A stretch of 64,000 bases of DNA, from contig NC_052664.1 of assembly GCF_016802725.1 (NCBI RefSeq), forward strand, positions 33,097,275-33,161,274, read 5' to 3'. This stretch comes from Solenopsis invicta. Lineage: Eukaryota; Arthropoda; Insecta; Hymenoptera; Formicidae. Position 1 is the first letter of the stretch, and each line of letters starts with the position of its first letter. A program made the position numbers and the translations under genes. Of the stretch, positions 11,385 through 25,300 are shown piece after piece. The notes under the pieces are model-generated. The model made no database searches and was not told where the DNA came from. It worked only from the letters and a program-made list of their open reading frames with translations.

Positions 11385-11945
11385 TGGGATGAAATTCTCG
11401 TCACGTCCACGTCGTTCATTCTGGATAATGCTAAGCACGGGAAAATGCATACAGTCAATCTGGACATGATTAATCATCAAACATAATCAATCCAGTTAAT
11501 AAACAAAAGCAGAGTACATAAAACTTTGACTCCCCTTTTCCTCCCCCATACACATACGCATGCACGTATGCACACACCCACACACAAGATTAAATCCGAC
11601 TAAGTAACCACCACATGGTACATCTTGAGTAATGCTGATGCTGGCGGTAGTGTAACTTTCAAGCCGCACAACTCGGAAAGTAGTCAACGAAAATAAACAT
11701 TCTTATAGTGTTTTGGAAAGGTCTTGACACCAGCTATTAGATTCTGGAATCAAAAATAGGGTGTTCCATTTAAAAAACTTAATGTGATTTCGATCTGACC
11801 TTGGCGACGCCATCCAAGGTCAAACTGATAAGATCATTGAATAGATCTTTTGAAACCCTACTAAACTTTCGTCTGAACATATTTTTGATTGGTCCTAATC
11901 CTGCGAAGAGAAAAGGGGTGTACGGGTGGTCTGAAACACCCTGTA

Positions 11946-13172
11946 TAGTTGTATATATAAATATTTTACCAGAACCACCTGGACCATCGATATAAATACA
12001 ATTATCATGATTATAAGCATTTAATTTATTTAATACAAGATCTACTATTTCTTTTTGCTTATTATTTAACTGTTTATATTGTCTGGTACCAACTTCCATA
12101 GCTTCTTTAATTGTTATGTAATCGTTCTCCATATCGTTTTCTGTTAGTTCCATTTGTGAAAAATCTCAAAGACTTTTACCTTCAGCACAGAGCATAATAT
12201 TAATTTGTGTATACTCTTTCCTTTGTTCTTGTAACAATCCAAAGTCGAACATAATCTTCCGACAGTGCTACTTAAAAATTTTCCCAAAGTTCTACAGAAT
12301 GTATTGGTTGACAATGTAATAATATTTGTACAAATAATCTACAAAGTTGTTGAGATATTATCCATCCAATAGCTACGTTCATAGCTCGTTTCCATTCATC
12401 ATCATCTTCAATTAAACCTAAAGCTAAACATGCCGCTGTAAACGATTGACATATTTCTCCATTTATACAAGTAGTACTTAAATTATCAAAACTTGTAGCT
12501 CTCCTTACAGTGAGCAATAACAGCCGTAAATGAAATAATTCTGTTTGTGTTGGACTAATGGAATATATTCGTCCTATACAATTATGACTTTTGCGTCCCA
12601 AAACGTGATACATTTTTTTTATTAATTTTCTCTTTTTTAAATGTATAATAGCGTGAAATTTCTACATATAAGTGCTGTCTTGCTTCTTTATCGCGAGAAT
12701 ATAAGGAAAAATAATTAATTAACATAGTAATTTGATATAAGCAGAAACTATTGCTTCTTCAATGGCTTTATTTTCAATTATAACATTTTGTTCTATAGGA
12801 AGATAAATTGGCAAACGATCAAATATAGCATGACTTTTATCTTGTAGTTTTTTTTTGAGAATATGCCAACAGGTTTCTACAGATCTATCATAATAAATTT
12901 CAATAAAATTACGTATTTCATCTTGATCAATAATTACATTATCTGTTTCAGGGTCAATTTTTATAGCAGCGGCACCGTGTCTCTTGTAAATATAAGCTCC
13001 TCAACCAATTTGATATTTAAAACTATTTCAACGTTTATATGGCAATTAAAAATAATCGATAAAATAGGACAATACGGAACCACATAACGATTATCTACTA
13101 CATATCCACTAGCGTTTAAAACTCTTGCAATTATTTCTTCGACAATAATAAAAGTATAATTATTTGTTAGTA
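11946..13172 (-). pseudogene. Decayed Helitron Rep/helicase
   Basis: Several minus-strand frames read in order as the Helitron helicase polyprotein. About 13165-13060: GYVVDNRYVVPYCPIL and CHINVEI. 13020-12700 (frameshifted): AYIYKRHGAAAIKI ... RLPIYLPIEQNVI. 12613-12272: GRIYSISPTQTELFHLRLLL, SFDNLSTTCINGEICQSF. 12153-11946: NNKQKEIVDLVLNKL and the Walker A motif DGPGGSGKIFIY (usual T changed to I). The frames are broken by stops and shifts, so it is dead. The HUH nuclease part is missing. Homology runs to within about 10 bp of the start codon of the GGPPS-like gene on the other strand. Confidence 0.88.
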
Positions 13173-13176
13173 CAAT

Positions 13177-13245
13177 ATGACTGACAACATGACTGACAAA
13201 AAGATCACATATTATTCGCTGAGTGGCAACACGGAGGAGGATAAG
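13177..13245 (+). CDS. GGPPS-like exon 1
   Basis: ATG at 13177 (a second ATG follows at 13189). Encodes 23 residues ending SGNTEEDK, the acidic lead-in typical of insect GGPPS. Donor AAG|GTCAGT, phase 0. Least certain exon because it is short and adjoins Helitron sequence. Confidence 0.75.
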
Positions 13246-16200
13246 GTCAGTTTTAATACAATTTTGTTTGTTCCTTTTTTAATAATAAAATTCAATTCTT
13301 CAACAACTTTTCATATATAACTCTTTGTTTCTTTATTGCTTTAATAATAGAGCAAAAAATAATGATTTTTTGTAGAAACTTTTGGAGCCGGTCAAATACA
13401 TTTCTCAATGTGAGTTAAATAATTTGTCCAAAAATTGTACATATATTTTTAATCATTGGTTGAATGTATCAACGGAGAACCTTCAACAGATTGACGAAAT
13501 ACTAAGTACTTTGTTCAAAGTATGTCTTCTGTAAGTAACAAAAATTTATAATAAAGAGTATAGCGGAATAAAAAGAGTGATTTTGGGCCCCGCGTGTAAT
13601 AAATCGTTATACAGGGTGTTCATTAATGATTGTACCCACTTTCTATCATAGGAGCGTGATTTACCGACGAATTATGTATTTTTAACATATTATTATATTA
13701 GAAATAACAAATGCGTGCTCCTATGGTAAAACGTGGGGACAACCATTAATGGACACCTTGTATAGGGCAAAATATCCACCTAGATAAAAGAAAATTTTGT
13801 GTCTAGTTTTATTTCAAAAGACTCTCACAGTTTCAAGATATCACAAAAAGTATAATTTTTCATTAATATTATTTTTTTCTCTGTTAAATCAAAATTAATC
13901 TTTACAAAAAAATTTATGGTTATAAAGGGTATTCATGTACATAAACTCTAATTTTTTTGTTGTTTTGTGCTAAAAATTTTGTTTTTAAAAAGTCTAGAAT
14001 GTTTAAAATTGCGTTATCTTTTAATCTAAAATAGTGGCCATATTTAAAAAAGTTCAGTGGATGTGTCATATGACATATTATTGATGACATATTTAAGATT
14101 TTTTTTAGATTTTTAAATTTGTTGAACCGTGTCAAAAAAAATAAATAAAAACCAATTTTTTAAAATTATTTTTTGGTTTTAAGTACATCCGATTGACATA
14201 TATTACGTTGTTTTTAAATACAATTACCTCCGATTACACATCTACAAACAATAGTATAAGATTATAGAGTTCACGTAATTTAAACTATGAGATTTTAATT
14301 TGTTTAGTCAGAAAAATTAATTTAACTGATTTTAGCAGTTTTTCTCATTTTCTTCAATTTTTAACTTTATCAAGCACACAATACATATGATAAACTTATC
14401 TACTTATGATGACGCTGAAGTTAGCGGCCACTTCCAGCGGCCAGATCCGAAAAGCCAGGCTCGAATAGCGGTGCGGGGCTCCAGATAATAAAATGCATTT
14501 TACGATGTGTTTTCATAGAAAATTCAATGAGAATAATGACACGTAATGATGAACAAAAACAGATTTAGTTAAAACATAGTTAAAAATATAGAAAATAATA
14601 ACAATACATTATAAAATGTGTATATAACATGTATATGTAAACAAAAAGGATAACATCATTCCTATACGCACAATTAAGCTTTTAAAAGGTATTCTAAAAT
14701 GTAGCTTAGAACATGATGACACCAAAATACTTTTCAGTATCACACGCATTGTTTATTTAAAAATTATTATCAATTAGCGGATCGTGCAAAAGTCTCACGT
14801 ATGATAATCAAGTTTCAAAAAAATTCTGAAATGTAGTGTAGGGCTTAAGAAAACTGAAAAACTTTGTACTTTTCAGTATCGCGCACTCATTGTTTATTTA
14901 AAAAATAACTAATAATTAGCGGCAAGATGGTGTACAGGCCACATGCATGTCAGTAGAGTTTCACAAAAAATTTTTAAATATAGTCTGGGGCATGAGAAAA
15001 CCGAAATAATTTGAATTTTTTAATATTGCACACTTATTGTTTATTTAAAAAATAATTAACAATTAGCAGCCAGATCATGCACAGGCCACACAAATAAACA
15101 AAAATTATTGTATTTATGTATTAATGTACGTATGTTTAAACTTTTTTTACATTAAAGGGATTCTAAAGTCGTCTGTTTTACCGACATTTTTTTATTTTAA
15201 CTAATTTTTTAATTGGCTTTATAGAATCGCAAAATTCTTTTATAGAATTAAAGTACGCACCAAAATCTAAAGGAATAAGATCAATTTCATGTGAAAAACA
15301 AAAAGAAATTTTTTATTTGGCACGTAGAGTTGTCACATGATGAAAATATTTGCTTAGTGTGCAAAATCTACGACACATATATACAAAATAAAACCTTATT
15401 TCCCTAGGGATAACATATACAAATAATATGTTGTATTAAAATTTGTATAATTGCAAATCCAGATTTAGGACGATGAAAGAGGAGTCTCTCTATAAAAATA
15501 ATTGCTGAGTCTCGCGATAGATGGTGCCGCCATCGTTATGTAAGACTGTTCGAATATCCTGTATCGCCAGGCTGGCTAGACATCTAAGTCTGTTCGTGTA
15601 TACACTTTTTACAATTAGGAGTTTTTGCTTTTTCTCTCCCAAATGTATCTCATTGCATACATTTTTGAATATTGTAATGCAATATAATGCATATAATAAA
15701 ATCGCAAATACATTTCTACAAAATGCGTGCGTGTAACGAGATTTCTCTTTTTATTGTCCTGTATCTGGATTTGCAGTTATAAAAATTTTATTTGAGCTAA
15801 TCTTTTTTTTTAGAACTATTCTGGTAAGCTCGTATGCAATTTAACAATTAATTAAAAAGGCCAGTAAGACGAGCAAAAAGGTGTAGATGTTCGTATAGCT
15901 AATAATACATATTTATTCGTATATAGAGGACACAAACGTTTCGACTCTACGGAGTCTTCTTCAGTGTGTGTGTATTCTTACATTACAGACGCAGAGCTCA
16001 AACAAATCTTCATAACAGCCTTTTAAATACAATAGTCCGGGATTTAATTTCACATGAACTCTATTAGACAGATACTCTATTTCTTTTTGTTACATAACAA
16101 AAAGAGAAGAGAAGAAGTACAATAAAGTACAGCGTTTTATAAAAATTATATGCGTATGATAAACACTTATAGTATTGTGTCATAATTAGCTAGTTCAAAC

Positions 16201-18797
16201 GCCTCCGATATTTGGTTATAACTATTTACAGCACAATGTACAGCTGTAGCATTTTGTTATAACAAGTCAATACACGATAAATGCCCCTGGCAAAAAATTA
16301 GAAAATCAGCACACAATAAATGCATCTGACATTTGGTTATAACTATCCACAGCACGATTTACAGCTGTGGCATTTTGTTATAACAAGCCAGCTCACAAAA
16401 CGCCTCTGGCAATAATTAAAATTTGTTTATAACTATCCACAGCACGATTTACAGCTATGGCATTTTGTTATAACAAGCCAGCTCACAAAACGCCTCTGGC
16501 AATAATTAAAATTTGTTTATAACTATCCACAGTACGATTTACAGCTGTGGCATTTTGTTATAACAAGCCAGCTCACAAAACGCCTCTGGCAGTAATTACA
16601 AATGTAATTATAATTAGAACGGTTTACTGGTCTATGGAGAAAGAAACCTTTTGATATCTCATTATAGGTTTCTTACGTAACGTAGTTCGTCTTTGCAGAC
16701 GATACGGCGGCTTCCCGTTGTTCTCCGCTGCCGCTACCGTTGTCGTAGTCGTTCACTAGCTATTATCACCAGCACTAACGACGACGACAACGGCGACGAC
16801 AACGAGGACGACGTTGCCGTTACCGTTGTCGTGGTGAATCACTATTATCACTATCAATGACGACGACGACGACGGCGACGCCGACGGCGACGGCGAATAA
16901 GAGAAGTGCCAAGAAATTCTTTATACAGTCGAAGAATCGAACAAAGAATTGCACGAAATCTAGATATTTAATTACATTTAATAAATTATGTCATTGAAAG
17001 TATTCAAACAAATATTTATTAAAATTTAATAACTTTTTTTCTCAGTGTAGAATCTCTTGATATAAAAAAATAATTTTAATAAAATAAATAGAAAAATATT
17101 TTTTAATAAATTTTATTATTAAAAACAATATTAATCACTACTTTACTTTTAAATTGCCGCGTTCTAATTTCTGTTCGACCAATCACGCATTCATATTCGA
17201 TCATAACGTATCCCATGATGTAAGAAGAAAGGTGAAACAAGTAACTAGATGCGCAGTAGACCATACTTTAGACCAATCAGAACTGGGTCCAAATTTTGAG
17301 ATTCAATATGGCTACGGCTCCGGTACTGAGACGTATTTATACTTGTATTTGGCCTAGTTTACACCGAGCACTTGATACGCGTACTAACTCGTAACTTTCT
17401 ATTAATTTATCTTACTGTCGACAATGCATGTATACATAATACATATATTTAATTATCTTGATTCATATTGTACCAACTTAATATACTCTTTTTATAATTT
17501 ATTGCCGAAATCAAGACAATTTAATAGAAAATTACTAGTTAGTACGCGTATCAAGTGCTCGGTGTAAACAAGGTCTTTATACGTGAATCGGAGATAATCG
17601 GTGAATTGGAGAAATTCAAAGCTACTTAAAAAAAGAAAAACTTACTTGAAGGTAAGGTTGAGACTTTGTACATTAATGAAAATTGTGATAATTGTTATTT
17701 CAAAATTTGTAAACTTGGATTCGAAGAAATTTGGTAAATTATAAAGCCCGTATCAGACTACGAATTGAAGATTGAGATTGAAGATTAAAGATTGAAATTT
17801 GACCAATCAAAACAAGGAAATTTTAACTCCTTTTATTTTGATTGGCCAAAACTCAATCTTTAATCTTTAATCTTCAATTTTTAATTCGTAGTCTGATACT
17901 GGCTTAAGAATAAGCTTATGTGTATGGCTAAATTGTTGTATTTCATGTTTATAACAACAGTGTTTATTGCAACAGTGATTTGTGTTAAAGATAATAAATT
18001 TCAAGTATTTTTACATTTTTATATTTATTTTTTTTAATAACATCTACATTTTAAGTACGTGTGACTACATATGATTGTTTCGTATTTAAATTGCGCGGAT
18101 ATATTTGGACCCAAATTTCATTGGCTTATCACATCGAGCCACGCCTCTTACCGCGCATCGAGCCGCCGATGATGAGCGTTGTTTCACCTTGTTTTTTACA
18201 TCATGACGTATCCCATAAAATCAGTCGGCTCTTTCCTGTTGTCGAGTAAACACGTGTTGTCTGTTCGTCACAAAGACGAGTTTTATCGAGCTACATATTT
18301 TCGCACGCCAAATGACTAATAATTATTTACAGTGATCGTTACTCGAAGTGATCGTTAATTAGTTACTCAAGTTTTATTGATCAAGTGAATGAATTGTGTA
18401 TTATAATATTAAAGTGATAATTTACGAGAGGATCAATGAAACTTTGGTCTGTCTTATCGTGGAGACAACTAATTGATCGCTGTACAGAATAATATGTAAG
18501 TAAATGCATGTCCAAACTTGTTCATGCAAGCAAGTGCGCGCGCGCGTTTACTTTCCCCCTCCCTCTCTCTCTGTAACAAAAAAAGTACTACTGTTTCTAA
18601 AAACTCGAGATGTAAATACTTTTGTAGATTTCGTGCGATTCTTTGTTCGATTCTTCGACTGTACAAAGAATTTCCTGGCACTTCTCTTATTAAAATCATT
18701 AAAATTAAGATGAAAATTAATTACATTTGTAAGTTAAAGCTAGCATTGTAATGTGACAGAGAGAGAAAAAGAGAGATAGACAGAAAGGAAGGGGGGG

Positions 18798-18831
<34 letters not shown>

Positions 18832-19345
18832 GAAGGGAGAAATACTTGTGTATTGTATCAGCTGAGCGCAGCAGGCACCTCACCACACACCCGCACGGAA
18901 CGGTAAGTGCGCCGCCCCTGCGTACCACCTGTATTCGATCCTTGATACGCTAACTTAATCGGCTGATATTTTAAAATCTAAGCGTCTGACAAATTTTTGG
19001 CAAAGGAAAAATCGTTTTAGAATTCGACCAAGAATACGTCCCTTAAAGGACAACGGGTTATTCTGAATCACCCTATATATATATACAGGGTGATTCAGAA
19101 TAACCCGTTGTCTTTTAAGGGGCGTATTCCTGATCGAATTCTAAAACGATTTTTCTTTTGCCAAAAATTTGTCAGACGCTTAGATTTTAGAATATCAGCC
19201 GATTAAGTTAGCGTATCAAGGGTCGAATACAGATGGTACGCAGGGGCGGCGCACTCACCATTACGTGCGGGTGTGTCGAGAGGTGCCTGCTGCGCTCAGC
19301 TGACACAACACACAAGTATTTCTCCCTTCTCACTCACTCACTCAC

Positions 19346-19381
<36 letters not shown>

Positions 19382-22300
19382 ACATCACAATACTAGCTTT
19401 AACTTACAACTGTAATTAATTTTCATCTTAATTTTAATGATTTTAATAAGAGAAGTGCCAGGAAATTCTTTGTACAGTCGAAGAATCGAACAAAAAATTG
19501 CACGAAATCTACAAAAGTATTTACATCTCGAGTTTTTAGAAACAGTAGTACTTTTTTTGTTACAGAGAGAGAGAGAGAGAGAGAGGGGAGGGGGAGAGCA
19601 AACGCGCGCACGTGCGCGCGTGCTTGCATGAACAAGTTTGGACATGCATTTACTTACGTATTATTCTGTACAGCAATCAATTAGTTGTCTCCATGATGAG
19701 ACAGACCAAAGTTTCTTTGATCCTCTCGTAAAGTATCACTTTAATATTATAATACACAATTCATTCACTTGATCAATAAAACTTCAGTAACTATGTAAGA
19801 TTCGCCAAGTTTATTATTTCAAAAAAAGAATTTATTTCTTTTTTTTTTCTTACAATAAGGTCGTAATTGTAGTTTACAATTAAAGATACAGAGTTTTCAC
19901 TTTGACGAATAACGAGGAACTGCCGCTGCGGTTCCTGATGCCTATATTTATATGGTGAAGCTAATACGCATTTCCCTCTTTCGTTGCATTCTTTCGAATG
20001 ATATCATCTTTTATCAAAAACAAAACTTTGAAACTGAAAGGTTCGATTATCTAAATGGAAGTTTCCTTAGTAATGGAAAATCCGATCATTAGTCATATAA
20101 CGAAGAATGCTCTTAGTATCTATCTAATCGAAAAAGGAAAATGGTATCTAATCATTAGTAATGTACATTCCAAAAAGGGATACGTGGCCGCTGCCCACAC
20201 CTCCGCCCTTATGGAAAAATTTGGCGTATAGTCAAATTTTATTGGTAAGCAGTCGTCTTAATACTTCTGAATTTATTCCTTCATTTTGGGCGTAAGCGGT
20301 GAAATGGGCGTGTTGTGTAGGTGCACGATTCCCGAAGCTGCATTGATTATAGCAATTTCCAAGCAGTTGTTTGAATAGATTGATAATACTGGAAAATAGT
20401 CCAATTTTATAGAGAAATACAAAGAGGACAGAGCCAAGGGCTATATATCCTGTTAAATGCAAATAGTACATAAATGTTTCTTTCCAAGTAACAGTTCTTT
20501 TATGTTCCGATATTCGTTCTGCTATATTGTCCAGTTCGTCTAAGGTTTTACCTAGAGTTTGCAAATGTTCTGGGTTAACGTGAATCTCTTTTATTAGATC
20601 CATTGGTATGTCAGTCAAGTTGTATTTCATTAAGGTTTCATTAATTGATTTTAGATTAATTACATGAATTGTTTTATGAACCTCAATTTTGTCTTTTATT
20701 AAGTTTTCTGGTTTTAAAGTTGCTGTGTCGGAAATTGCTGTACAGTCTGGTTCTAGATGAATTATAAAATTTTGATATACTCGCACGTTACGAGGGATTT
20801 TATCGGAGCAAAGTATATGCAAATTTTCTTCTCTAGGTGCAATTCCTATCCAATCCTGATTTGTATGAAGTTGGATCCATAACGTGTTTTGAATTTGCAT
20901 GTACTTTGTTGTACATTTTTCTGTTTCACGCTTAGTGATTATTTCTGTTAGACAATTATCCTTTATTCCTAATTTGTAATCCGGATACGTTCGTTTTAGT
21001 AACTGATACTTTCCGAGTTTCTTTGCTAAACTTAATTCTAATTCGTTAATTGGCATAAAGGTAGTTCTAAATGGATCTAATAGAATAAGTCTCTGGGTTG
21101 TATCTATTATTGATTGTCTTAACCAACCGTGTCTAGGAAGAGATATTACTTTAGTTAAATCTAAGATCTTGTCTTCTATTAGCGGGATTACCAGTTGAAT
21201 AATTAGTCGTTTCTCTGTTAGTGCTATCGATATTTCGCTTATATCAATAAGGGTTGTATAATGTATTTCTTCCAAAGGCACTGGAAAATTATCTACATGT
21301 TTATGTTGCCTTAAAATGTTAAATAATTCCTTGGGTGATAAAATGTACGGTTTAATCGTTCCATGTCTTCCGTCCACAATTAATTCTTCGGCTTTTCTTA
21401 GTTCGTTAGCAAATTTTCTTAACTCTTCGTCTACGTCTAATAGCGACTCATCTATCCAAATATTCATTTCATTAATTAAAGTCAAATTCCTAAGATGATT
21501 AAATCGTTCATTTATTCGACCTATTGACTGTGATGTAACGTCAATAATTTTTTCATTGCTATCTAGGGACTTAAGTATTATGCTAGTTTGATTTCTTACA
21601 TATTGTATAATGTTTTTCTGATCCTTATATAAACTATCTAATTCTTTATTATAATAACTTGCGTCAGCATCGGATAAAGTTCCGAATAATGTTTTGCTTA
21701 TTTCTCCTACAAAATCAAATAATCCGCGTTTAGTTCTCGACATCGTTCGAAGTCCTGCGAGATAAAAGACGTTTTCTAGATCATTCGCAATTTCTTTTAA
21801 ATAGTCTAATCTTTTATTAATACGGCTTTTGGAGGAGCAAGTCCAACTCTGTTTATAAAGACATTTGTTGGATAATTCTATATATGTATTTTTGAGCATT
21901 TGGTAGTTTTGCTCTAGTTCAAATAAGTTGTATCCTATTACAATTTTCCATTGTTCGTGATATAATTTAACTTTGCCTAGCGTTTCGAGATATATGACTT
22001 CGTCGTTGTTTAATTGTTTGATCGAGTATTTTTCTGTGCTGCTAACATGATGACCCTGGAGAGTCAGGAGGAGAAAGATCGGAATGATCCGTATCAGATC
22101 CATTTCGATCGCCTGAAATAAAGGGTTTGATATCACTTCTATGATATTGTTTAATTTCTCCCTTTTCTCTAATGTGATAAGTTATGAATTTGTCGTGTCG
22201 AACAACAGGAAATGGACCTTTCCATTGTGGTTCGAACGACTTAGCATTGAAGTTTTTCACTAGCACCAAATCATTGTTTTCAATTGGTGCGTAAGTTTTT

Positions 22301-25300
22301 GCAGGAAGATTATCGTCTTGATATTCGCGTATGCTCCTACGCGCTTCCTCTAATTTATTTTCGTGTTGAGTACGTAAATTTTCAATTTGTTGTTGGAGAG
22401 TCAATCTTTCATCTTCTTCACTGAAGATGTGATTAGGCTCTCTACCAAACTGTAATTCGTAGGGTGTGTAACCTGTATTTTTATTAATCGTGTAATTATA
22501 CGTGAGCATCGCTTGGGGTAGTATCATATCCCATTGCTCATCTTCGTTAATGTAATGTCTTATATATTCCGTTAGTATTAAGTGCGATCTCTCGTTTTTC
22601 CCGTTCGATTGCGGGTGATAAACCGACGTAAGTACGTGTTTAATGTGCAATTTATCGCATAAAGTGTTAAATTCATTTGAGATAAATTCTTGAGCGTTGT
22701 CGGAGAGAAGTTCTTTTGGCTTACCGAAATATCGGAGCCATGAATACCATAATGCCCTGATAATCGCGGCTGTCGATTTATCTATCAAGGGTTCTACTAG
22801 AATATATCGAGTTAGATAATCTTGGGTGACAAGGATGTATCGGTTTCCTCTGCTCGTTATTTCAAATGGACCCATAATGTCAATGGATATCTTCTCGTTA
22901 GGAGCTTGAGGGATATCTGGTGTGGAATAAATGTAAGGTTTTTGGGTACCTGGCTTATTAAATTGACATGTCTCGCATTTGCTGATAAATTCTTTAACGT
23001 CTACAGTTATATTAGGCCAATTATATTTTTGTCTAATTTTTTGTAATGTTTTTTCTACTGAATAATGACCACCTAATATACCCGAATGAGCATCTGATAT
23101 TATTTCATTCTTATTTGTAATTTCCGACAAATATTTAGAAATGTATATATATAGTTTATCTCCAAGATAGTATTCATCAATAACGGAAATTAATTTATTG
23201 ATTTCTTTTTGGTCATGTATTATATTGATGTGATGATCGTTTTCATTTAGAAAATCATGTAGTTTAATACTTAATTGTCTATGTGTAGCGTGAGGTGAGA
23301 CGTAAATTTCGTTCTCTCTAGTGATCTCAGGAGGATTTTCAATGAAAAGTATTGTTTTGTTACTTTGTCTCCCAACTTGATTCTTTGTTATTATTTGTTT
23401 ATTAATGTTTGGTTTAGAGGATGATGGTTTAGGAATATCTTTTTCAGATTTTTCAGATGGTTGTCCCTCTATTATAACTTTCGTTTTAGATTGCAGATTA
23501 TAGGTCTCGATTAAGGTGTCGATTATATTTTGAATTTTTGTATCGATCGGTCCGACAAAATGTAAAGTCCAGTTATCAGGGTCGGCATGTGAATCTTGTA
23601 AGATTGGTTGGATTATGTCTAAAAGGTTTTCTATGGAGATGGTTTTCGGATCAATGTTTGACCATCCTGGGACTGTGTTTTTGTTAAAAGCAATTTTAAT
23701 TTCACGTTTCTTTATTATCTCTGAAAATACTTGTTCGATTTCTTTATCTGTCATGAAAGAGTCAATTGCGTTTACGGGAATTCGGGATAAAGCATCGGCG
23801 TTAGTGTTCGTTTTTCCTGATTTATAGATTATTTCATAGTCAAATTCTTCTAGTTTTAACCTCCATCTCATTAATCTCGAATTTGGATCTTTTACATTCA
23901 TTAACCAGACTAAAGGTTTATGATCTGTTATAATTGTGAATTTTTTTCCATACAAATATTGTCTAAAATGTTTGGTCGCCCATACAATCGCAAGCAGTTC
24001 CTTTTCTGTTGTACTATATCGTGTTTCGGCTTTATTTAAAGTACGAGAGGCAAAAGCCAATGGCTTATCTTTGCCTATTATTCCCTGTGAAAGAATGGCT
24101 CCTATCGCTTCGTTTGACGCGTCTGTGGTCAAGATAAAAGGTTTATTCCAATCGGGATAAGTAAGTACCGGTTGCGACAATAATTTAGATTTGAGAGTTT
24201 CAAAAGAGTGCTGCTGTTCGTTTGTCCATTGAAAATTAGTGGATTTTTGGAGTAAATATGTTAAAGACTTGGCTATTCTTGAGAAGTCTTTAATGAATTT
24301 GCGATAATAACCGACTAGTCCGAGAAACTGCTTAATTTCTTTCGGATTTCTTGGCACTGGATAATTCTTAACCTTTTCTATTCTGTTAGGATTAGGCTGT
24401 ATTCCGCGTTCCGATATAACATGTCCTAAATATTCTAATTCCGGTCTGAGATATTCGCATTTGTCCGGTTGCAATTTCAATCCGACTTGTCTTAGTCTCT
24501 CGAATAATATTTGTAACGACCCGTCTTTTTCCGCGCACGGGGCGGTGCGTAACTGCGGACGGACCAGGACGCGGAGGGAGGTCGCCAAGAGAACTAGACG
24601 TGTATTGCTTTGGGTGGTAAATACAATAGTGCGTTTATTACGTACTGACTATATACAGGTGGAGTGGCTTGGCCACGACGCGCGGACGGACGGATGACGG
24701 TGACGCTCGGACGGACCCAACAAAACTTAAGGGCTACGCGCGGACGGACGGACGAGAAAACGGAGCGCGCGGACGTAACGAACGGTATTTACAATTGTCC
24801 GGATCGCGCTATTGTCGCGGCTGAGTTCGCGGAATTCCGGCCTCGAGTTTTCCGGGAACTCGGAGCCGGTGTTGACGCGCGCGGACCGTGGCCTTGCTGA
24901 AGGCCGGGGCCACGGCCGTAAGTGACGCGCGCTCGGTGCGAGTGTACGCGGAGCGGGGATTCCCGTCGCGAGCGGTTAATACCGCGATGTTCGGCGGTGG
25001 TGATCGACTCACGCCAAGAGCCCTTGGTAGAGGCGCGGAACTCCACACCCCAGGCCGTGAGTCGATACCGTAGTAAGGACGGCGGATCGGGAATCGCCGA
25101 CCAGGATCTCCTGGTGGAGCCCAAGATGTACTTGAGCCCGTTTTTATCGGCGGTATCGGGATTATCGGAATCGCTCTTTGCCAAGACTGCTTGGCGGAAG
25201 CTAAGGCTCTTAACTCCCAAGTGAGCGCTAGGTTGGGCTTCTTCTGGATCGGAGAGTGGACGGAGAAGAAGACCGCTCGACTCTCGGAGCGGCGGCGCTT

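Larger units (their letters stand above)
9315..11943 (+). mobile_element. DD41D Tc1/mariner-superfamily element, copy A
   Basis: Inverted repeats of about 310 bp (9315-9622 versus 11637-11943) ending CAGGGTGCTTCAGACC, with TA duplication at 9313-9314 and 11944-11945. It carries one transposase gene and, directly after its stop, a 41-bp minisatellite. The terminal repeats share the block gaccttggatggcgtcgcca and surrounding sequence with the copy at 57021-59759, so both belong to one family. It interrupts a Helitron helicase. Confidence 0.93.
16903..19074 (-). mobile_element. CAGGGTGATTCAGAA-family element, left copy (truncated)
   Basis: Reverse-complement copy of 19086-29360 without the errantivirus: gaagtgcca...tcgaagaatcgaac, then cacgcattcatattcgatca, then agtgatcgttactcgaagtg, a GA-rich tract and the terminal repeat ending gttattctgaatcaccc at 19073. 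Its outer end at 16903 is replaced by the GAC tract. A 991-bp element is inserted at 17215. No transposase frame. Confidence 0.85.

Noticed and set aside
11779..12153. 124-codon frame with Walker A motif as an intact gene
   Set aside because: It fuses a Helitron helicase fragment (to 11946) with antisense terminal repeat of the DD41D element.
15930..15970. Hammerhead ribozyme candidate (minus strand ctgaaga...gaaacg)
   Set aside because: Box-like words and one stem are present, but the base pairs expected for stem I next to the core do not form, and an extra A lies before stem II.
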